This document shows, one piece after another, positions 9,933 to 21,362 of a stretch of 64,000 nucleotides of DNA. The position numbers and the translations under genes were made by a program. Within the stretch, counting starts at the first letter, position 1; the number at the start of each line of letters is the position of its first letter. The DNA is taken from positions 61,892,088 through 61,956,087 of the forward strand of contig CM038040.1 of NCBI GenBank assembly GCA_021397845.1. Direction: 5' to 3'. The notes beneath the pieces are model-generated. The model was not told where the DNA came from. It did not search any database and saw only the letters and a list, made by a program, of their open reading frames with translations. Origin of the DNA: Areca catechu (lineage: Eukaryota; Streptophyta; Magnoliopsida; Arecales; Arecaceae).

Positions 9933-12900
9933 TGTTGCCGATCTTACTGCGGTGGCCTATAGCTTGTGAGCTGGCATCGGTTCACGGACTTTCCTACCTC
10001 GAGATCTCCAAGCCTCCGGTCCTGCAAAATAAGGTCAGAGACCCGGGCCGGGGATTCCGGCGGGGACACTCCGACGATCAAGTTAGAGAGCGGCAAGATG
10101 GAACAGGTCCACTAAGGTGGGTTCCCAAAGGATCCCCGTGCTTAGAGGAGATTTAGATGAAAGCAATGTGAGGAAGAGAAGGGTTGAAGCCCGGCTTCCT
10201 GCGCTGGGTTCACCAAGCTCACGCCCGAGGACTTCTTGGAGGTCCCAGGATTGTTCTCTCGGTACTTTTCCTTCTTGTCGACTTATCTTTCCGTCCACTT
10301 TTACCGTCCCTTTTATACCACCAGACCGCCTTCAGCCCTCGTCCGCTCCCGGAGACTCCTAAAGATCTCTGGATCCTCCCCCCTTTCTCCTTCAGGTTTG
10401 GGAGTTAAGTGGCTGGCTCGCCTCGTCCGTTGTGTCACGAAAGGGAGAATCTGGCGAGACCTCGAGCCGAGCGTGGGAGCCCTCCTTTCGGGGCGTTGAC
10501 GGTGGGTTTCCCTTGTTTCAAGTTCCTGCCCACGAGGATTTTATTCCTCGATCATGGGACCCTGCTTATCTGATGTAAATGAGGTTCCGCATACCACTGC
10601 AGGCCATACTGGCACCCTGTATGAGACGCGACGCACGCCGATTCTAGTGGTGACCTCGTGACCCGGGCCTCTACCTCCCCAAGGCTTTGCAAAGTGAGGT
10701 TGACTTCGGCCGAGGTGGACCCATCATGGGGTGCCACTTGGAGGAGGAGTAGGGGCCGCCAGCTTTGGCCGAGGTGGACCCCTCCTGGGTGGACACCTGG
10801 CGAAGTGGCAGAGAGAGGCTCGACATCGGCCAAGGTGGACCCGTCTTAGGGTACCGCCTAGCGAAGGAGCAGGAGAGCCTGGCTCAACCTCGGCAAAGAT
10901 GGACCCATCTTGGGGTGCCACCTGGTGAAGGAGCAGGGGCTACCAGCTTCGACTGAGGTGGACCCCTCCTAGGTGGACACCTGACGAAGTGGCAGAGAGA
11001 GGCTCGATTTTGGTCGAGGTGGACCCGTCTTGGGGTGCCACCTGGCGAACGAGCAGGAGGGCCCGGCTCGACCTCAGCAAAAGTGGACCCGTCTTAGGAT
11101 GCCACCTGGCGAGGGAGCAGGGGCTGCCAACTTCGACCGAGGTGGACCCCTCCTGGGTGGACACCTGGCGAAGTGGTAAAGAGAGGCTCGACTTCGACCG
11201 AGATGGACCAGTCTTGGGGTGCCACCTAGCAAAGGAGCAGGAGAGCCGGGCTCGACCTTGACAGAGGTGGACCCATCTTGGGGTGCCAACTGGCGATGGA
11301 GCGGGGGATGCCAGCTTCGACCGAGGTGGACCCTTCCTGGGTGGACACCTGGCGAAGTGGCGGAGAGAGGCTCGACTTCGACCGAGGTGGACTCGTCTTG
11401 GGGTGCCACCTGGTGAAGGAGCAGGAGGGCCCAGCTTGACCTCGGCAGAGGTAGACCCGTCTAGGGGTGCCACCTGCCGAGGGAGCGGGGGCTGCTAGCT
11501 TCGACTGAGGTGGACCCCTCCTGGATGGACACCTGGCGAAGTGGCAGAGAGAGGCTCGACTTTGGCCGAGGTGGACCCGTCTTGGGGTGCCACTTGGCGA
11601 AGGAGCAGGAGGGCATGGCTCGACCTCTGTAGAGATGTACCCATCTTGGGGTGCCACCTAGTGAGGGAGCGGGGGCTGCCGCTTCAACCGAGGTGGACCC
11701 CTCCTGGGTAGATACCTGGCCAAGTGGCAGAGAGAGGCTCGACTTTGGCCGAGGTGGACCCGTCTTGGGGTGCCACCTGGCGAAGGAGCATGAGAGCGGG
11801 CTCGACCTCGACAGAGGTGGACCCATCTTGGGGTGCCACCTGGTGAGGGAGAGGGGGTTGCTAGCTTCGGCCGAGGTGGACCCCTCCTGAGTGGACACCT
11901 GACGAAGTGACAGAGAGAGGCTCGACTTCAGCCGAGATGGACCCATCTTGGGGTGCCACCTGGCGAAGGAGCAGGAGGGCCCGGCTTGACCTCGGCAGAT
12001 GTTAACCCATCTTGGGGTGCCACCTGGCGAGGGAGCGGGGGCTGCCAGCTTCGGCCGAGGTGGACCCCTCCTAGGTGGACACATGGCGAAGTGGCAGAGA
12101 GAGGCTCGACTTTGGCCGAGATGGACCCGTCTTGGGGTGCCACCTGGCGAAGGAGCAGGAGAGCCGGGCTCGACCTCGATAGAGGTGGACCCGTCATGGG
12201 GTGCCACCTGGCAAGGGAGCGGGGGCTGCCAGCTTCGATCAAGGTGGACCCCTCTTGGGTGGACACCTGGCGAAGTGGCAGAGAGAGGCTCGACTTCGGC
12301 CGAGGTGGACCCTCTTGGGGTGCCACCTGGCGAAGGAGCAGGAGGGCCCAGCTCAACCTCTACAGAGGTGGACCCGTCTTGGGGTGCCACCTGGCGAGGG
12401 AGCGGGGGCTGCCAGCTTCGGTCGAGGTGGACCCCTCCTGGGTGGACACCTGGCCAAGTGGTAGAGAGAGGCTCAACTTCGATCGAGGTGGACCCATCTT
12501 GGGGTGCCACCTGGCGAAGGAGCAAGAGAGCCGGGCTAGACCTCGACAGAGATGGACCCGTCTTGGGGTGCCACCTGGTGAGGGAGTGGGGGCTGCCAGC
12601 TTCGGCCGAGGTGGACCTCTCTTGGGTGGACACCTGGCGAAGTGGCAGAGAGAGAGGCTCGACTTCGGTTGAGGTGGACCGTCTTGGGGTGCCACCTGGC
12701 GAGGGAGCGGGGGCTGCCAGCTTCGGCCGAGGCGGACCTCTCCTGGGTGGACACCTGGCGAAGTGGCAGAGAGAGAGGCTCGACTTCGACCGAGGTGGAC
12801 CATCTTGGGGTGCCACCTGGCGAAGGAGGGCCCAGCTCGACCTCGACAAAGGTGGACCCATCTTGGGGTGCCACCTGGCGAGGGAGCGGGGGCTACCAGC

Positions 12901-13112
12901 ATCGGCCGAGATGGACCCCACCTGGGTGGACACCTGACGAAGTGGCAGAGAGAGGCTCGACTTCGGTCGAGGTGGACCCATCTTGGGGTGCCACCTGGTG
13001 AAGGAATGGGAGCACCATTTCCCAAGAAGGGAATTTTGAAAGAAAAATTTACAAGGCGATGGCATCCAGCTGGATCTGACACACATTCCATATCAGCGAT
13101 GTAGCCATATCA
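9933..13112 (-). repeat. Left LTR of Tat element (3' LTR on the minus strand)
   Basis: 3180 bp. The first ~690 bp (9933-10620) are near-identical to 21923-22610. A minisatellite fills about 10690-13010. The last ~100 bp (TTTTGAAAG...GTAGCCATATCA) match 26350-26448. It is followed internally by the minus-strand polypurine tract. Confidence 0.9.
10690..13010. repeat. Minisatellite inside the Tat LTR: ~61-bp subunits in a ~183-bp higher-order unit
   Basis: Three related subunits alternate: one with 'gaggctcgacttc', one with 'ggcccggctcgacctc', one with 'ggggctgccagcttc'. Each carries GAGGTGGACCC followed by a GGTGCCACCTGGCGA or GGTGGACACCTGGCGA block. The third subunit recurs at 11501, 11685, 11858, 12041, 12225, 12408, 12592, 12713 and 12892: spacing about 183 bp, with one step of 121 bp where a subunit is missing. 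The array has about 38 subunits. Because 61 x 3 = 183 is divisible by three, reading frames stay open over hundreds of codons on both strands; none is a real gene. Confidence 0.92.
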
Positions 13113-13131
13113 GTTTCCCCCCATCCCCAGG
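13113..13131 (-). promoter_or_regulatory. Polypurine tract of the Tat element
   Basis: On the minus strand the sequence GGGGATGGGGGGAAAC directly precedes the LTR start TGATATGG. This is the expected primer site for plus-strand DNA and confirms the element's minus orientation. Confidence 0.8.
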
Positions 13132-13615
13132 TCCCATCGAAGCATCGCGGCTTGGGGCGTGGGGAGTTAATGCCGAGATGACATGGAAAAGTTGAAAATC
13201 TTATGCCATAATTGCCATGATCACTGCTGTCGCTTCTGTTGTGCCCGAGACCCTATGGGAGGTTGCCACGTGCGCGCGTCTGACGGGCCATTAATACGAC
13301 GTTTCAAACCCGAGGCAATTTCCATCGGACCGAAGCATCGATGTCGGGTGCGCCTCCACGTGGCGGTCATCTGATGGCTCAGGACGGAAAGAGGCATACG
13401 GCTGCTGTTGATTGAGTTTGAAAAGGAGGGCGACTTTCCAGAAACAAGGCCTCTCGGCTTTCTCACACCTCGCTGGCAGTTGCAGCGATCTCCCTTCATC
13501 TCCCAGGGGTTGCCAATCTTTTGGTACAAGACATCTCGGTGAGTGCCTGTGCCCTTTTTCCATCTTCTTCCGTCTCCCAACTCTTGTGCTAGTTCTTCTT
13601 ACTTCTTCTTCCTTG
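13132..13615 (+). other. Leader between polypurine tract and antisense gene
   Basis: No recognised coding sequence. It would contain the promoter and 5' UTR of the plus-strand gene. I see no convincing TATA box. The last ~80 bp before the ATG are pyrimidine-rich (CTTTTTCCATCTTCTTCC), common in plant 5' leaders. Confidence 0.45.
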
Positions 13616-15844
13616 ATGGCGCGTCGTCGTCATGTTTCTTCAAACCTGGACGAGGCCGGTCCTTCCTGGCTGAGGACTCCATTGTCTTCCTCCTCAGAGG
13701 TGGAAGAGATTTCGATGGAGGTCCGGAGGTAGCTCCGGCCGGGGGCCGTGACCATAGGCATCCCTAGGGGTCCTAGGTCTCTCCCTGTAGTTCCTGCACA
13801 TCCCATTTCCTCTCTTCCTCCTTTGATGGTGGAGGTCTCTTCTTCTGGGCCCTCCGGTTATGCCTCGACGATGATTGGAGATGACCTTTCCTGGATCCGG
13901 GATACCTATGGGGTTCTGGATTCAATCCGTCTTTCTCTCCCAGGGCCTAGGGACCGAGTAACCTCGAGTGGCCCTGGGAGGGATGCCTTCTACGAAGACT
14001 TCCTTGTTGGGGGTCTTCGTTTCCCCCTTCATCCCTTCTTTCTTTCCTTTCTCAGTCACTTCTGCCTCGTCCCGACCCAGTTGGCTCCCAATGCCATCCG
14101 GGTCATCTTCGCTTTCATCATCTTCTGCCACTTTTACGAGTTCGTTGCCCGTTTCTCCCTTTTCAGGACCCTCTTCACCCTGAAACACTATTCTGTCGAC
14201 GATGGCTAGTGGTATATTTCACCCCAACTTAGGTGACTTAGGTTCAACCTCCCCTCATCAATCAAGGGCTGGAAGAACCGCTTCTTCTTCGCCTCGATCG
14301 AGAACGTCGACTGGGCCTGGAGTGAGCCGGACCAGTCTCCGAACCGGAACTCCCAGGTTGAGTCGGTGGACCAAGAGGTCTATACACAGATGTTGGGTGA
14401 CGTTGTCCCGGCTCTCGATGTTCTACTTTCAGAGCAGAATTTATTTGAGGCAGGAATCAGTCCCATCCGGGAGTTGGGTGAGGCACCGGATCTTCTTCTT
14501 TTACCGTTGCCTTCATTTTCTGATCTGCACTTCTTTTCTTTTAAACTAGCCTAACTGTCTTTTTCCTTCAGGTATGAAGTTCTCCGTCGAAAGCCTGATG
14601 GAGGGCGCCTGGAAGAAGGATGCCGCTGAGGGAGCCCAGGAGGCTCCAGCGAAGAGGGCTCGTACTGAGGCGAGCCAGGGGCCCGCACCCACTCCTACCG
14701 CTATCAGCCCTGGAGCAACGAGTCCTGCTCCCATGCCACCTCAGTCCCATGCGCCTGATGTCCCTGACGTTGAGCTCGACAAGGTTGGGGGAGAGAGGAG
14801 GCTGGAACCCCCTCGGGCAATGCCGGCTTCGGTTGCCATGCCAGTCATCTCCATGGTGGCCACCAGGGCGACAACAGCCCCACCGGCGGCCGCACCACCC
14901 AGCGGAGGGACGGCCACCCAGCCTGCTGCCAATGACCACATTCCACCCCCAGGTCTCGCTGCCAGCTCCTCTATTATCCATGATCAGGGGCTCGCGAAGA
15001 GGATGATGGAGTTCGCGAGCACCCCCCGGGACCACCACTTGAGGGGCGGCCGGGACTATGCTGATACACTGCTCGGGATCCTTCCGTTGCTCTTCACGGT
15101 AAGCCCCGGCTCTTATCTTTTAATGTTCTGATTGGATCTTATTAACATCCCATCTCTTCTTTGATGCAGATCGGGACTGATGTTCTGTTGCTGAGGAACT
15201 TCCTCTCGGGCTATGCCAAGAAAGATGCCGAGAAGGAGAAGAGGCTTGGAAAACTTGCAGTTGATGTGAAGGACCTCATGGAGAAGGGGGTCGAGCAGTG
15301 GGAGAACAACCAGGCCCTTCGAGTGGACCTGGGTCGCACCGAGGAGTGCATGAGGGAGCTCGAGACCTCTTTATCAGAGGAGAGGATCTCGAACCAGCGC
15401 CGTGCAGAGGACGATGCGACGGAGGTATCACGCCTTAGGACTCAATCCCGGTCACTGGAGCGCTGGGTTGAGGAGGTCCTCAAGGAGCTTAACGCAGCCA
15501 AGGACAAGAACTCCTACATCAATGGGCTGCTGGAGGCGTCCAAGAAGGAGGCGCAGGAGGCTATGCCGAAGTTCCAGGTGTCCGAGGAGTTCACGACCGA
15601 GCTGCATGAGGCGGCCGTCGACTCCTTCCTGAAGGGCTTCGAGGTGTGCCGGGAGAAAGTAAGTTCCTTCTTCTTCAAGCTCGGCCTCAGCGGAGTCGTT
15701 ATGGGCGGTCGGAGGGAGGAGCCCGGCGAGGGAGCTTCAACTGCGGTGGTTGCTGAGGTGGCGGCTCCCGAACAGCCTTCAAACGATGCTGCCGGCGGAG
15801 AGGGTACCCCCCAGCCGGAGGAGGATGCGGCTACATTGAAGTAG
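13616..15844 (+). pseudogene. Spliced antisense gene of the Tat element (PF04195-like domain plus coiled coil)
   Basis: Plus strand, opposite to gag-pol. Exon 1 runs 13616-14477: MARRRHVSSNLDEAG, then FYEDFLVGGLRFPLHPFFLS (about 13990-14049) and LAPNAIRVIFAFIIF, the signature of the 'putative gypsy type transposon' family (PF04195), then SSIKGWKNRFFF and LLSEQNLFEAGISPIREL. Introns are 14478-14571 (GTGAGG...TTCCTTCAG, 94 bp, splits a Gly codon) and 15099-15169 (GTAAGC...GATGCAG, 71 bp, phase 0). Exon 2 (14572-15098) is Ala/Pro-rich; exon 3 (15170-15844) is a long Glu/Lys/Arg coiled coil ending TAG/stop at 15842. Both junctions keep frame. Three stops in exon 1 (13730, 14207, 14234) break this copy. 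Function is unknown; coiled coil suggests self-association. Confidence 0.75.
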
Positions 15845-16474
15845 CCCGGTGGCGCCTTTTGTTCTGTTTTCATTTCTTGTTTCTTTGGGTCACCCAGCCT
15901 GTCGGGGCCCTTTTTGTAAGAAACTTTTTAATAGAAATGAAGATCTTTCATCAATTTGTTCCTTCTTTTCTCACTTCTCTTTTTTTTTTTTTGTGCATCT
16001 TCCGGACTGAACCCCGGCGCCAACCACCGGGACTGAGTCCCGTGGTGCATTACGGGCTGAACTCCAGGATTGCATGGGTGAACTGGGTTCTGCTCCACCT
16101 TCCAGACCGAGGTTCGAGACTTCGCTTTGGAACCATGTTCCCTGCGAACTTCCGGACTAAACCCCGGGGCCGCAGACTTGGTTTGAGCCTTGCACGACCT
16201 ACCCAGCTGTTCTCCGGGATTTTGTAGGACCGGGACCTAAGTCTCCGAGACCTCTTCCAGACTGAACTCCGGGGCCGCATGTCGGAATTTAATTCTGTGC
16301 AACACTCCGGACTGAACTTCGGGATTTTTGAGGGGGGGACTTCATGCCTTTACGGATCTTTCGCCATGCCCTTGCTCGTCGAATCTAAAGCTGAATGGCA
16401 ATCATCCTACGAGACGAGAACAGTCATTTGGTGAAACAAGATTTTATTGTTGAAGTTTAAAGAGTCTTACACTA
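15845..16474. repeat. Spacer with degenerate 'TCCGGACTGAACCCCGG' repeats between the two convergent genes
   Basis: The plus-strand antisense gene and the minus-strand pol converge here. At least six imperfect copies of (T/C)CCGGACTGAACYCCGG(G)GCCGC are visible at about 16001, 16045, 16155, 16257, 16305, with spacing of roughly 50-105 bp. A T-run lies at 15980-15995. It probably holds the 3' UTRs of both transcripts. Confidence 0.5.
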
Positions 16475-17701
16475 TTAGTAATACATCCTAAAGTTTGAGG
16501 CGTTCCAAGTGCGTGGGAACCGGGATCTGCCTAGCTCCTCCAGGTAGTATGCCCCGTGGGGAAGTACCTCCGCCACTCTATAAGGGCCTTCCCAATTTGG
16601 GGAGAGCTTAACGCACTCCCGTGACTGGGAAGCCTAAGCGCGGCGTAGCACTAGGTCTCCCCGACGGAAGGACTTTGGTCGCATCCTGGAGTTGTAGTAT
16701 CTGGCCACTCATTGCTGATAAGCTGCCATCCAAACTCGGGCCCTATCCCTCATTTCTTCAAGGAGGTCCAGGTTCAGTAGCAGCCGCGTTGGGTTCTTCG
16801 CCTCGTCGTACTGCTATACGCGCAAGGTCGGCAGGCTGAGCTCCACTAGAATGACCGCTTCCACTCTGAAGATGAGGTTGAAAGGAGTCTCGTCCGTGGC
16901 TGTCCTCGGGATAGTATGGTATGCCCACAGGACGCTCGGAAGCTCTTCTGCCCACCTCCCCTTGGCCTGGTCTAATCTTGTCCGGAGGTCTTGCAGGATG
17001 GTCCTGTTTGTCACCTCGGCTTCTCCATTTGTTTGAGAATGCGCCACCAAGGTGAAATGGTGATGGATTCCGAGGTCATCGCAGAACTCCTCGAATTCCT
17101 GACAATCAAACTGGCATCCGTTGTCGATGATGATGGTGTGGGGCAATCCGAAACGGTAAATAATCGACTTCCAAAGGAACTTGGTGACATTTGCCTCCGT
17201 GATCCGGGCCAAGGGCTCGGCCTTAACCCACTTCGTGAAGTAGTCGATGGCCATAATTAGGAACTTCCATTGCCCGGATGCTGAGGGAAAAGGTCCGAGG
17301 AGATCCATGCCCCATTGATCAAATGACCACGGGGCGGAGAGTAGGGAGAGCGGAGCAGTAGGTTGGCATTGCACCACAGCGTGTCGCTGACATCGGTCAC
17401 ACCTTTTTATGAAGTTAGCTGTGTCTTCTCTTATTGTTTCCCAAAAATAACCTTGACGGAGGGCCTTATACGCCAGCGTTCTGCCCCCGACGTGGTTCCT
17501 GCAGATGCCCTCGTGGATCTCCTGGAGAACAAGGGCGGCTTCGGTGGGTCTCAGACATTTGAAGAGTGGATAGGAGTAGGACCTCCGATACAGCAGCCCG
17601 TCCATCAACACGAAACGTGCGGCCTTCCTCTTGATGAGGCCGGCCGCCACGCGATCCTTTGGCAAGGTGCCATTGGTGATGTACTCGATATACTTATCCA
17701 T
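16475..17701 (-). pseudogene. Tat pol: integrase
   Basis: Integrase joins the cDNA to chromosomal DNA. In the minus-strand reading I see the H2C2 zinc-binding motif (HEGICRNH ... CDRCQ), then the DDE core: GMDLLGPFP (first Asp), IIIDNGCQFD (second Asp) and QTNGEAEV (Glu), all present. The main ORF (17701-16814) is uninterrupted for 295 codons. The C-terminal region continues in other frames to YYLEELGRSRFPRTWNASNF and a TAA at 16475-16477, the natural end of pol. At least one frameshift lies between 16814 and about 16560. This is the best-preserved domain of the element. Confidence 0.85.
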
Positions 17702-18240
17702 CTAGCTGGGCTCTGGGTTGACCTGCTGGACCTCCATGGGTGTCTCATAGCTTGAGGCTTTAAGATGCTCGATGTAAGCGCGGCCCAGTGATGAGTCCGG
17801 CAGGGTTGCCAGGCGGGAGAGGGCATCTGCATGAGCATTTTCCCCGCGAGGAATATGGGAGACGCTGAAGCGCCTAAAACCTGTCACGCTCGTTCGTACA
17901 AGCTCCAGGTACCTCGCCATTTGGGGGTCCCGCGCCTCGTACTCCCCCGAGATCTGCCCGGCCACTAGCTGCGAGTCGGTGAAGACCTTGAGGCAGGCCA
18001 CGCCCATCTCGCGGGAAACTCGTAGCCTCGCGAGGAGCGCTTAGTACTCCGCCTGGTTATTGGTGGCGGCGAACTGGAAGCGGAGCGCACACTCGGCGAT
18101 GACCCCTTCGCCATTGGCAAGGATGAGTCTGACTCCACTCCCACCGGAGTTTGAGGCTCCGTCCACATGAAGGATCCAGATGTCCTCCTTTGGTCTAGGC
18201 TCCGACTGTCAATATTGGGGGCTCTCTTCCGACCCCTCAT
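17702..18240 (-). pseudogene. Tat pol: second (archaeal-type) RNase H domain
   Basis: The reading VFTDSQLVAGQISGEYEARD, then FRRFSVSHIPRGENAHADAL, matches the extra RNase H domain that marks the Tat clade. Upstream ILHVDGASNSGGSGVRLI holds the first catalytic Asp. Stops at 18209-18211 and 18041-18043 (in NNQAEY-stop) break it. The domain lies between the classical RNase H and integrase, as expected. Confidence 0.8.
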
Positions 18241-19868
18241 CCAGGCCTACACACTCAACCAAGAAATCAGCGAGTACCTGTGCCTTCATGGCCGACCTTG
18301 GCCGGTAAGTGATGTTGAACACGCTGAGCTTGAGTGCCCACTTCGCCAGGCATCCAGACGTGTCAGGTCAGCTTAGCACCGCTTTCAGTGGTTGATCCGT
18401 CAGGACCGCAATGGGGTGCGCTTGGAAATAAGGCCTGAGATACTGGGCGGACATGATTAGCGCAAAAATCAGTTTCTCGGACTGAGAATACCCGAGTTCT
18501 GCATCGCGAAGAAGTTTGCTCGTGTAATACACTGACCTCTACATCCCTTTGTCGTCCGTCCAAACCAAGACCGAACTGATGGCCTCCGGTGTGACCACCA
18601 GGTACAAGAGGAGCTCCTCTCCCTCCTCCGGCCAGGAAAGGAATGTCGACGATGCCAATGTCTTCTTCAGCTCTTCAAATGCCTCCTGGCACTCCTTCGT
18701 CCAAGCGAAGTCGTGCATCTTCCTTAGCACCTTGAAGAAGGGCTGGCAGCGGTCAGCGGACCTTGAGATGAATCGGCTCAGGGCGGCCACCCGGCCGGTG
18801 AGTCGCTGCACTTGCTTCTTGGAGGTGGGCTGCTCCATGTCTAGGATCGCCTGAACCTTCTCCGGGTTGGCCTCTATCCCTCTTTGGGTCACCATAAAGC
18901 CCAGGAACGTCCCTACGGATACGCCGAAGGCACACTTCGCAGGGTTCATCTTCATTTGGTGGAGATGGAGGTTACTAAAGGTCTCCGCCAGGTCACCGAT
19001 GTGGTCTTTGAAGACCTTGTTGACCAGATGTTGGTACATGGCACCTACGTTTTTTAGGCCGAACGGCATCATCTTATAGCAGTAGGTCCCGCGATCGGTG
19101 ACAAAGGCGGTGTGCTCCTCATCCTCCGGGTGCATTCGGATCTGGTTGTACCTGGAGAAAGCGTCCATAAAAGAGAGGAGAAGATGCCCCGAAGTAGTGT
19201 CCACGAGCTGGTCGATCTTCGAAAGAGGAAAACTGTCCTTCGGGCAAGTTCGGTTGAGGTCGGTGTAGTCCACACCGATCCTCCACTTACCGTTGCTCTT
19301 CTTCACCATTACCATGTTCGCCAGCCAACTGGGATACTGCACTTCTCGTACAAAGCCGGTGGCGAGAAGCTTTTCCACTTCCTCATTGATGGCCTTCTGT
19401 CTCTCTTCAATAAAGCTTCTCTTCTTCTGGTAGATTGGGCGGCATCCTGGATCAATCTTCAATTGGTAGGTGATAACCTCCGAGGGGATACCTGGCATGT
19501 CCGCAGCAGACCAGGTGAATACATCGGCGTACGTCTGGATGAATTCCAACAAGCAAGCCCGCTCTTCTTCCGGGAGTTGGGCTCCTATCTGCACCATTTT
19601 CTGAGGGTCCGAGCCGAGGGGATATGTCAATAAGCGTTCTATAAGGCCTCCCCTAGGGTCTTGCGCTCTTAGATTGAGGTCATCGACATCGGAGCCAAGC
19701 TCGGCACTCCGGGCCCCTGGAACCGTTTGCAGGCAATGCAGGATAGGTTGGGCCGTCCCTCTCATCACCCCCATCCCAGAGGTGGTAGGGAACTGCACCA
19801 GCAACCTCTTGGTGGAAATGATCGTGTCCAGCTGGTTGAGCCATGGATGGCCCAGGATAGCATTATAA
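18241..19868 (-). pseudogene. Tat pol: reverse transcriptase and RNase H
   Basis: RT copies the RNA into DNA. Visible blocks are DYTDLNRTCPKDSFPLSKID, LSFMDAFSRYNQIRMHPEDE with the first catalytic Asp, TYCYKMMPFGLKNV, then KVFKDHIGDLAETFSNLHLH followed by MNPAKCAFGVSVGTFLGFMV. Between KDHIG and DLAETF the family normally has the stretch with the YVDD catalytic box; it is absent, in frame, at about 18993-18996. RNase H follows (WTKECQEAFEELKKTL, LLLYLVVTPEAISSVLV). Stops at 18539-18541 and 18368-18370 interrupt it. The enzyme cannot have been active. Confidence 0.85.
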
Positions 19869-20235
19869 GGTGAGGGAGCCTGACGACGGTAAACGTCATC
19901 ATGACCGTGCTCTGTCGAGGTGGGGATCCGGTGATAACAGGGAGAGTGATCTCTCCTTCGACCCCCATAGAATCTCCGGTGAAGCCCACAAGAGGGGTGT
20001 GCATCGGCTTTAGCTGATCATGAGACATATTCATCCAGAAAAAAATATCATAAAAAAGTATGTCAGAAGAGCTCCCACTATCTACCATAATACGATGTAC
20101 AGGATGCTTAGCGATGGTCATCTCGACCACCACTGCATCATTGTTCACATTTTCACTTTCATTCCCCTTTTCAAAGGAGAGTACATTCTCCAGGTCTCCA
20201 GCCTCCCGAGCTCTCTTCGAGGCATGCCCTATCCC
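19860..20235 (-). pseudogene. Tat pol: aspartic protease
   Basis: The minus-strand reading HRIMVDSGSSSDILFYDIFF contains the DSGSS active site of retroviral-type aspartic proteases, which cut the polyprotein. It is in the same frame as the end of gag, separated from it by a single TAG at 20236-20238. A frameshift near 19865 separates it from RT: after that point the RT frame reads NQLDTIISTKRLLVQFPTT. Confidence 0.8.
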
Positions 20236-21362
20236 CTACGAGATCATGCCCACCGGCTTCTCCATTGAATGATTGTTAATTGCGGGGACGGGGGGGAGGG
20301 CCGTGAGCGGCTGGCCCTCCACTAGGGCCTCATTCCTAACGAACTTCCTGAGGTAGCCCCTCTTGATCAGCTCCTCGATCTCCCATTTCAGATTATGGCA
20401 GTCCTCCGTGTCATGGCTGTGCTCGCGGTGAAACTGGTAACACTTCGTCTTGTCACGGGTGTACCTTGGGTTCTGAGGAGGAGGTCTGCGGAGGTAGTTC
20501 TCACCCTCAATTTCCATGAGGATCTTCATTCTAGGAGCGAGGAGAGGGGTGAAGGTTCGCTCCGGGGCGGCACCATTCTTCGGCTTCGGTCCCGGATAGA
20601 AGTCTGCAAGTGGTCCAGGCCTCCGAGTCCCAGGGGCATCCCTTGGGGCAGGCTTCTTTGAAGGCTTCCCATCCAGCTCTCGCTTGGTGCAGTCTGCCTC
20701 CTCAGTATGGATGTACTTGTGAATGCGAAGGAGGAGCTCAGAATACATCTTGGGAGGCTTCTTGTCCAGGGAATACGTCAGGCGGGAGGTCTTGAGCCCA
20801 CCCTTCAATGCCAGCATGGCGACAGGCTCATCCAGGCTATAAATCTCCAGGACGGCAGTCTTGAAGCGGGTGACGAAGTCCCACTGCAGTTCCTGGTCTT
20901 GCTGGCAGATACAAAAGAGGATATCCCCTCCCTTAGGACCTTTCGGCAGGCATCGAAATGTGCCACAAACTTTCCTTCCAGCTGTTGGAAGGAGCTGATG
21001 GATTCTAGCTCGAGATGGGTGAACCAAACTCGAGTAGCCTTCCGGAGGGTGGCCGAGAAGGCAATGCATAGAAGAGCGTTCGTCGCTCCTTGGACCCTCA
21101 TGAGAGCCTTATAGCTCCCTAAGTAGTCCAAGGGGTCAGTGGTCCCATCGTAGGGACCCACCTGAGGCATGCGGAACCGATTCGGGATCGGTTCCTCTTG
21201 GATTTCCCGGGAAAATGGTGGTTGGGCATTATAGCCCACTAGCTCGGCTGGGGAGCTTTGCAAGTTGGCGAAACGGTGGGAGAACTCTGCCAACTTGCGC
21301 TCGTGCTCTTCCAAACACCTCTCGGCCAGGTGCCTGATGGCCTCATCGGTGGAACCTTCCAC
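20236..21362 (-). pseudogene. Tat gag (capsid and nucleocapsid)
   Basis: Gag forms the particle that packages the RNA. The ORF starts at 21362 (MEGSTDEAIRHLAERCLEEH), passes FRMPQVGPYDGTTDPLDYLG and WFTHLELESISSFQQLEGKF (capsid homology of the retrotransposon gag family), and shifts frame near 20940. It then reads WDFVTRFKTAVLEIYSLDEP and ends with KCYQFHREHSHDTEDCHNLK plus EELIKRGYLRKF, the nucleocapsid motif typical of Tat-clade gag. A TAG at 20236 ends it. About 375 codons including the frameshift. Confidence 0.85.

Noticed and set aside
10690..13010. CRISPR-like array
   Set aside because: The units are contiguous related subunits without unique spacers, and this is plant nuclear DNA.
10658..13104. 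Long open frames on both strands, up to 541 codons (13086-11461 minus)
   Set aside because: They come from the minisatellite, whose 183-bp period is a multiple of three. The readings are the same short peptides repeated, in several frames at once, and lie within an LTR.
16621..19868. Plus-strand open frames opposite the Tat pol
   Set aside because: Shadows of the minus-strand pol; none has a domain, unlike the gene at 13616-15844.
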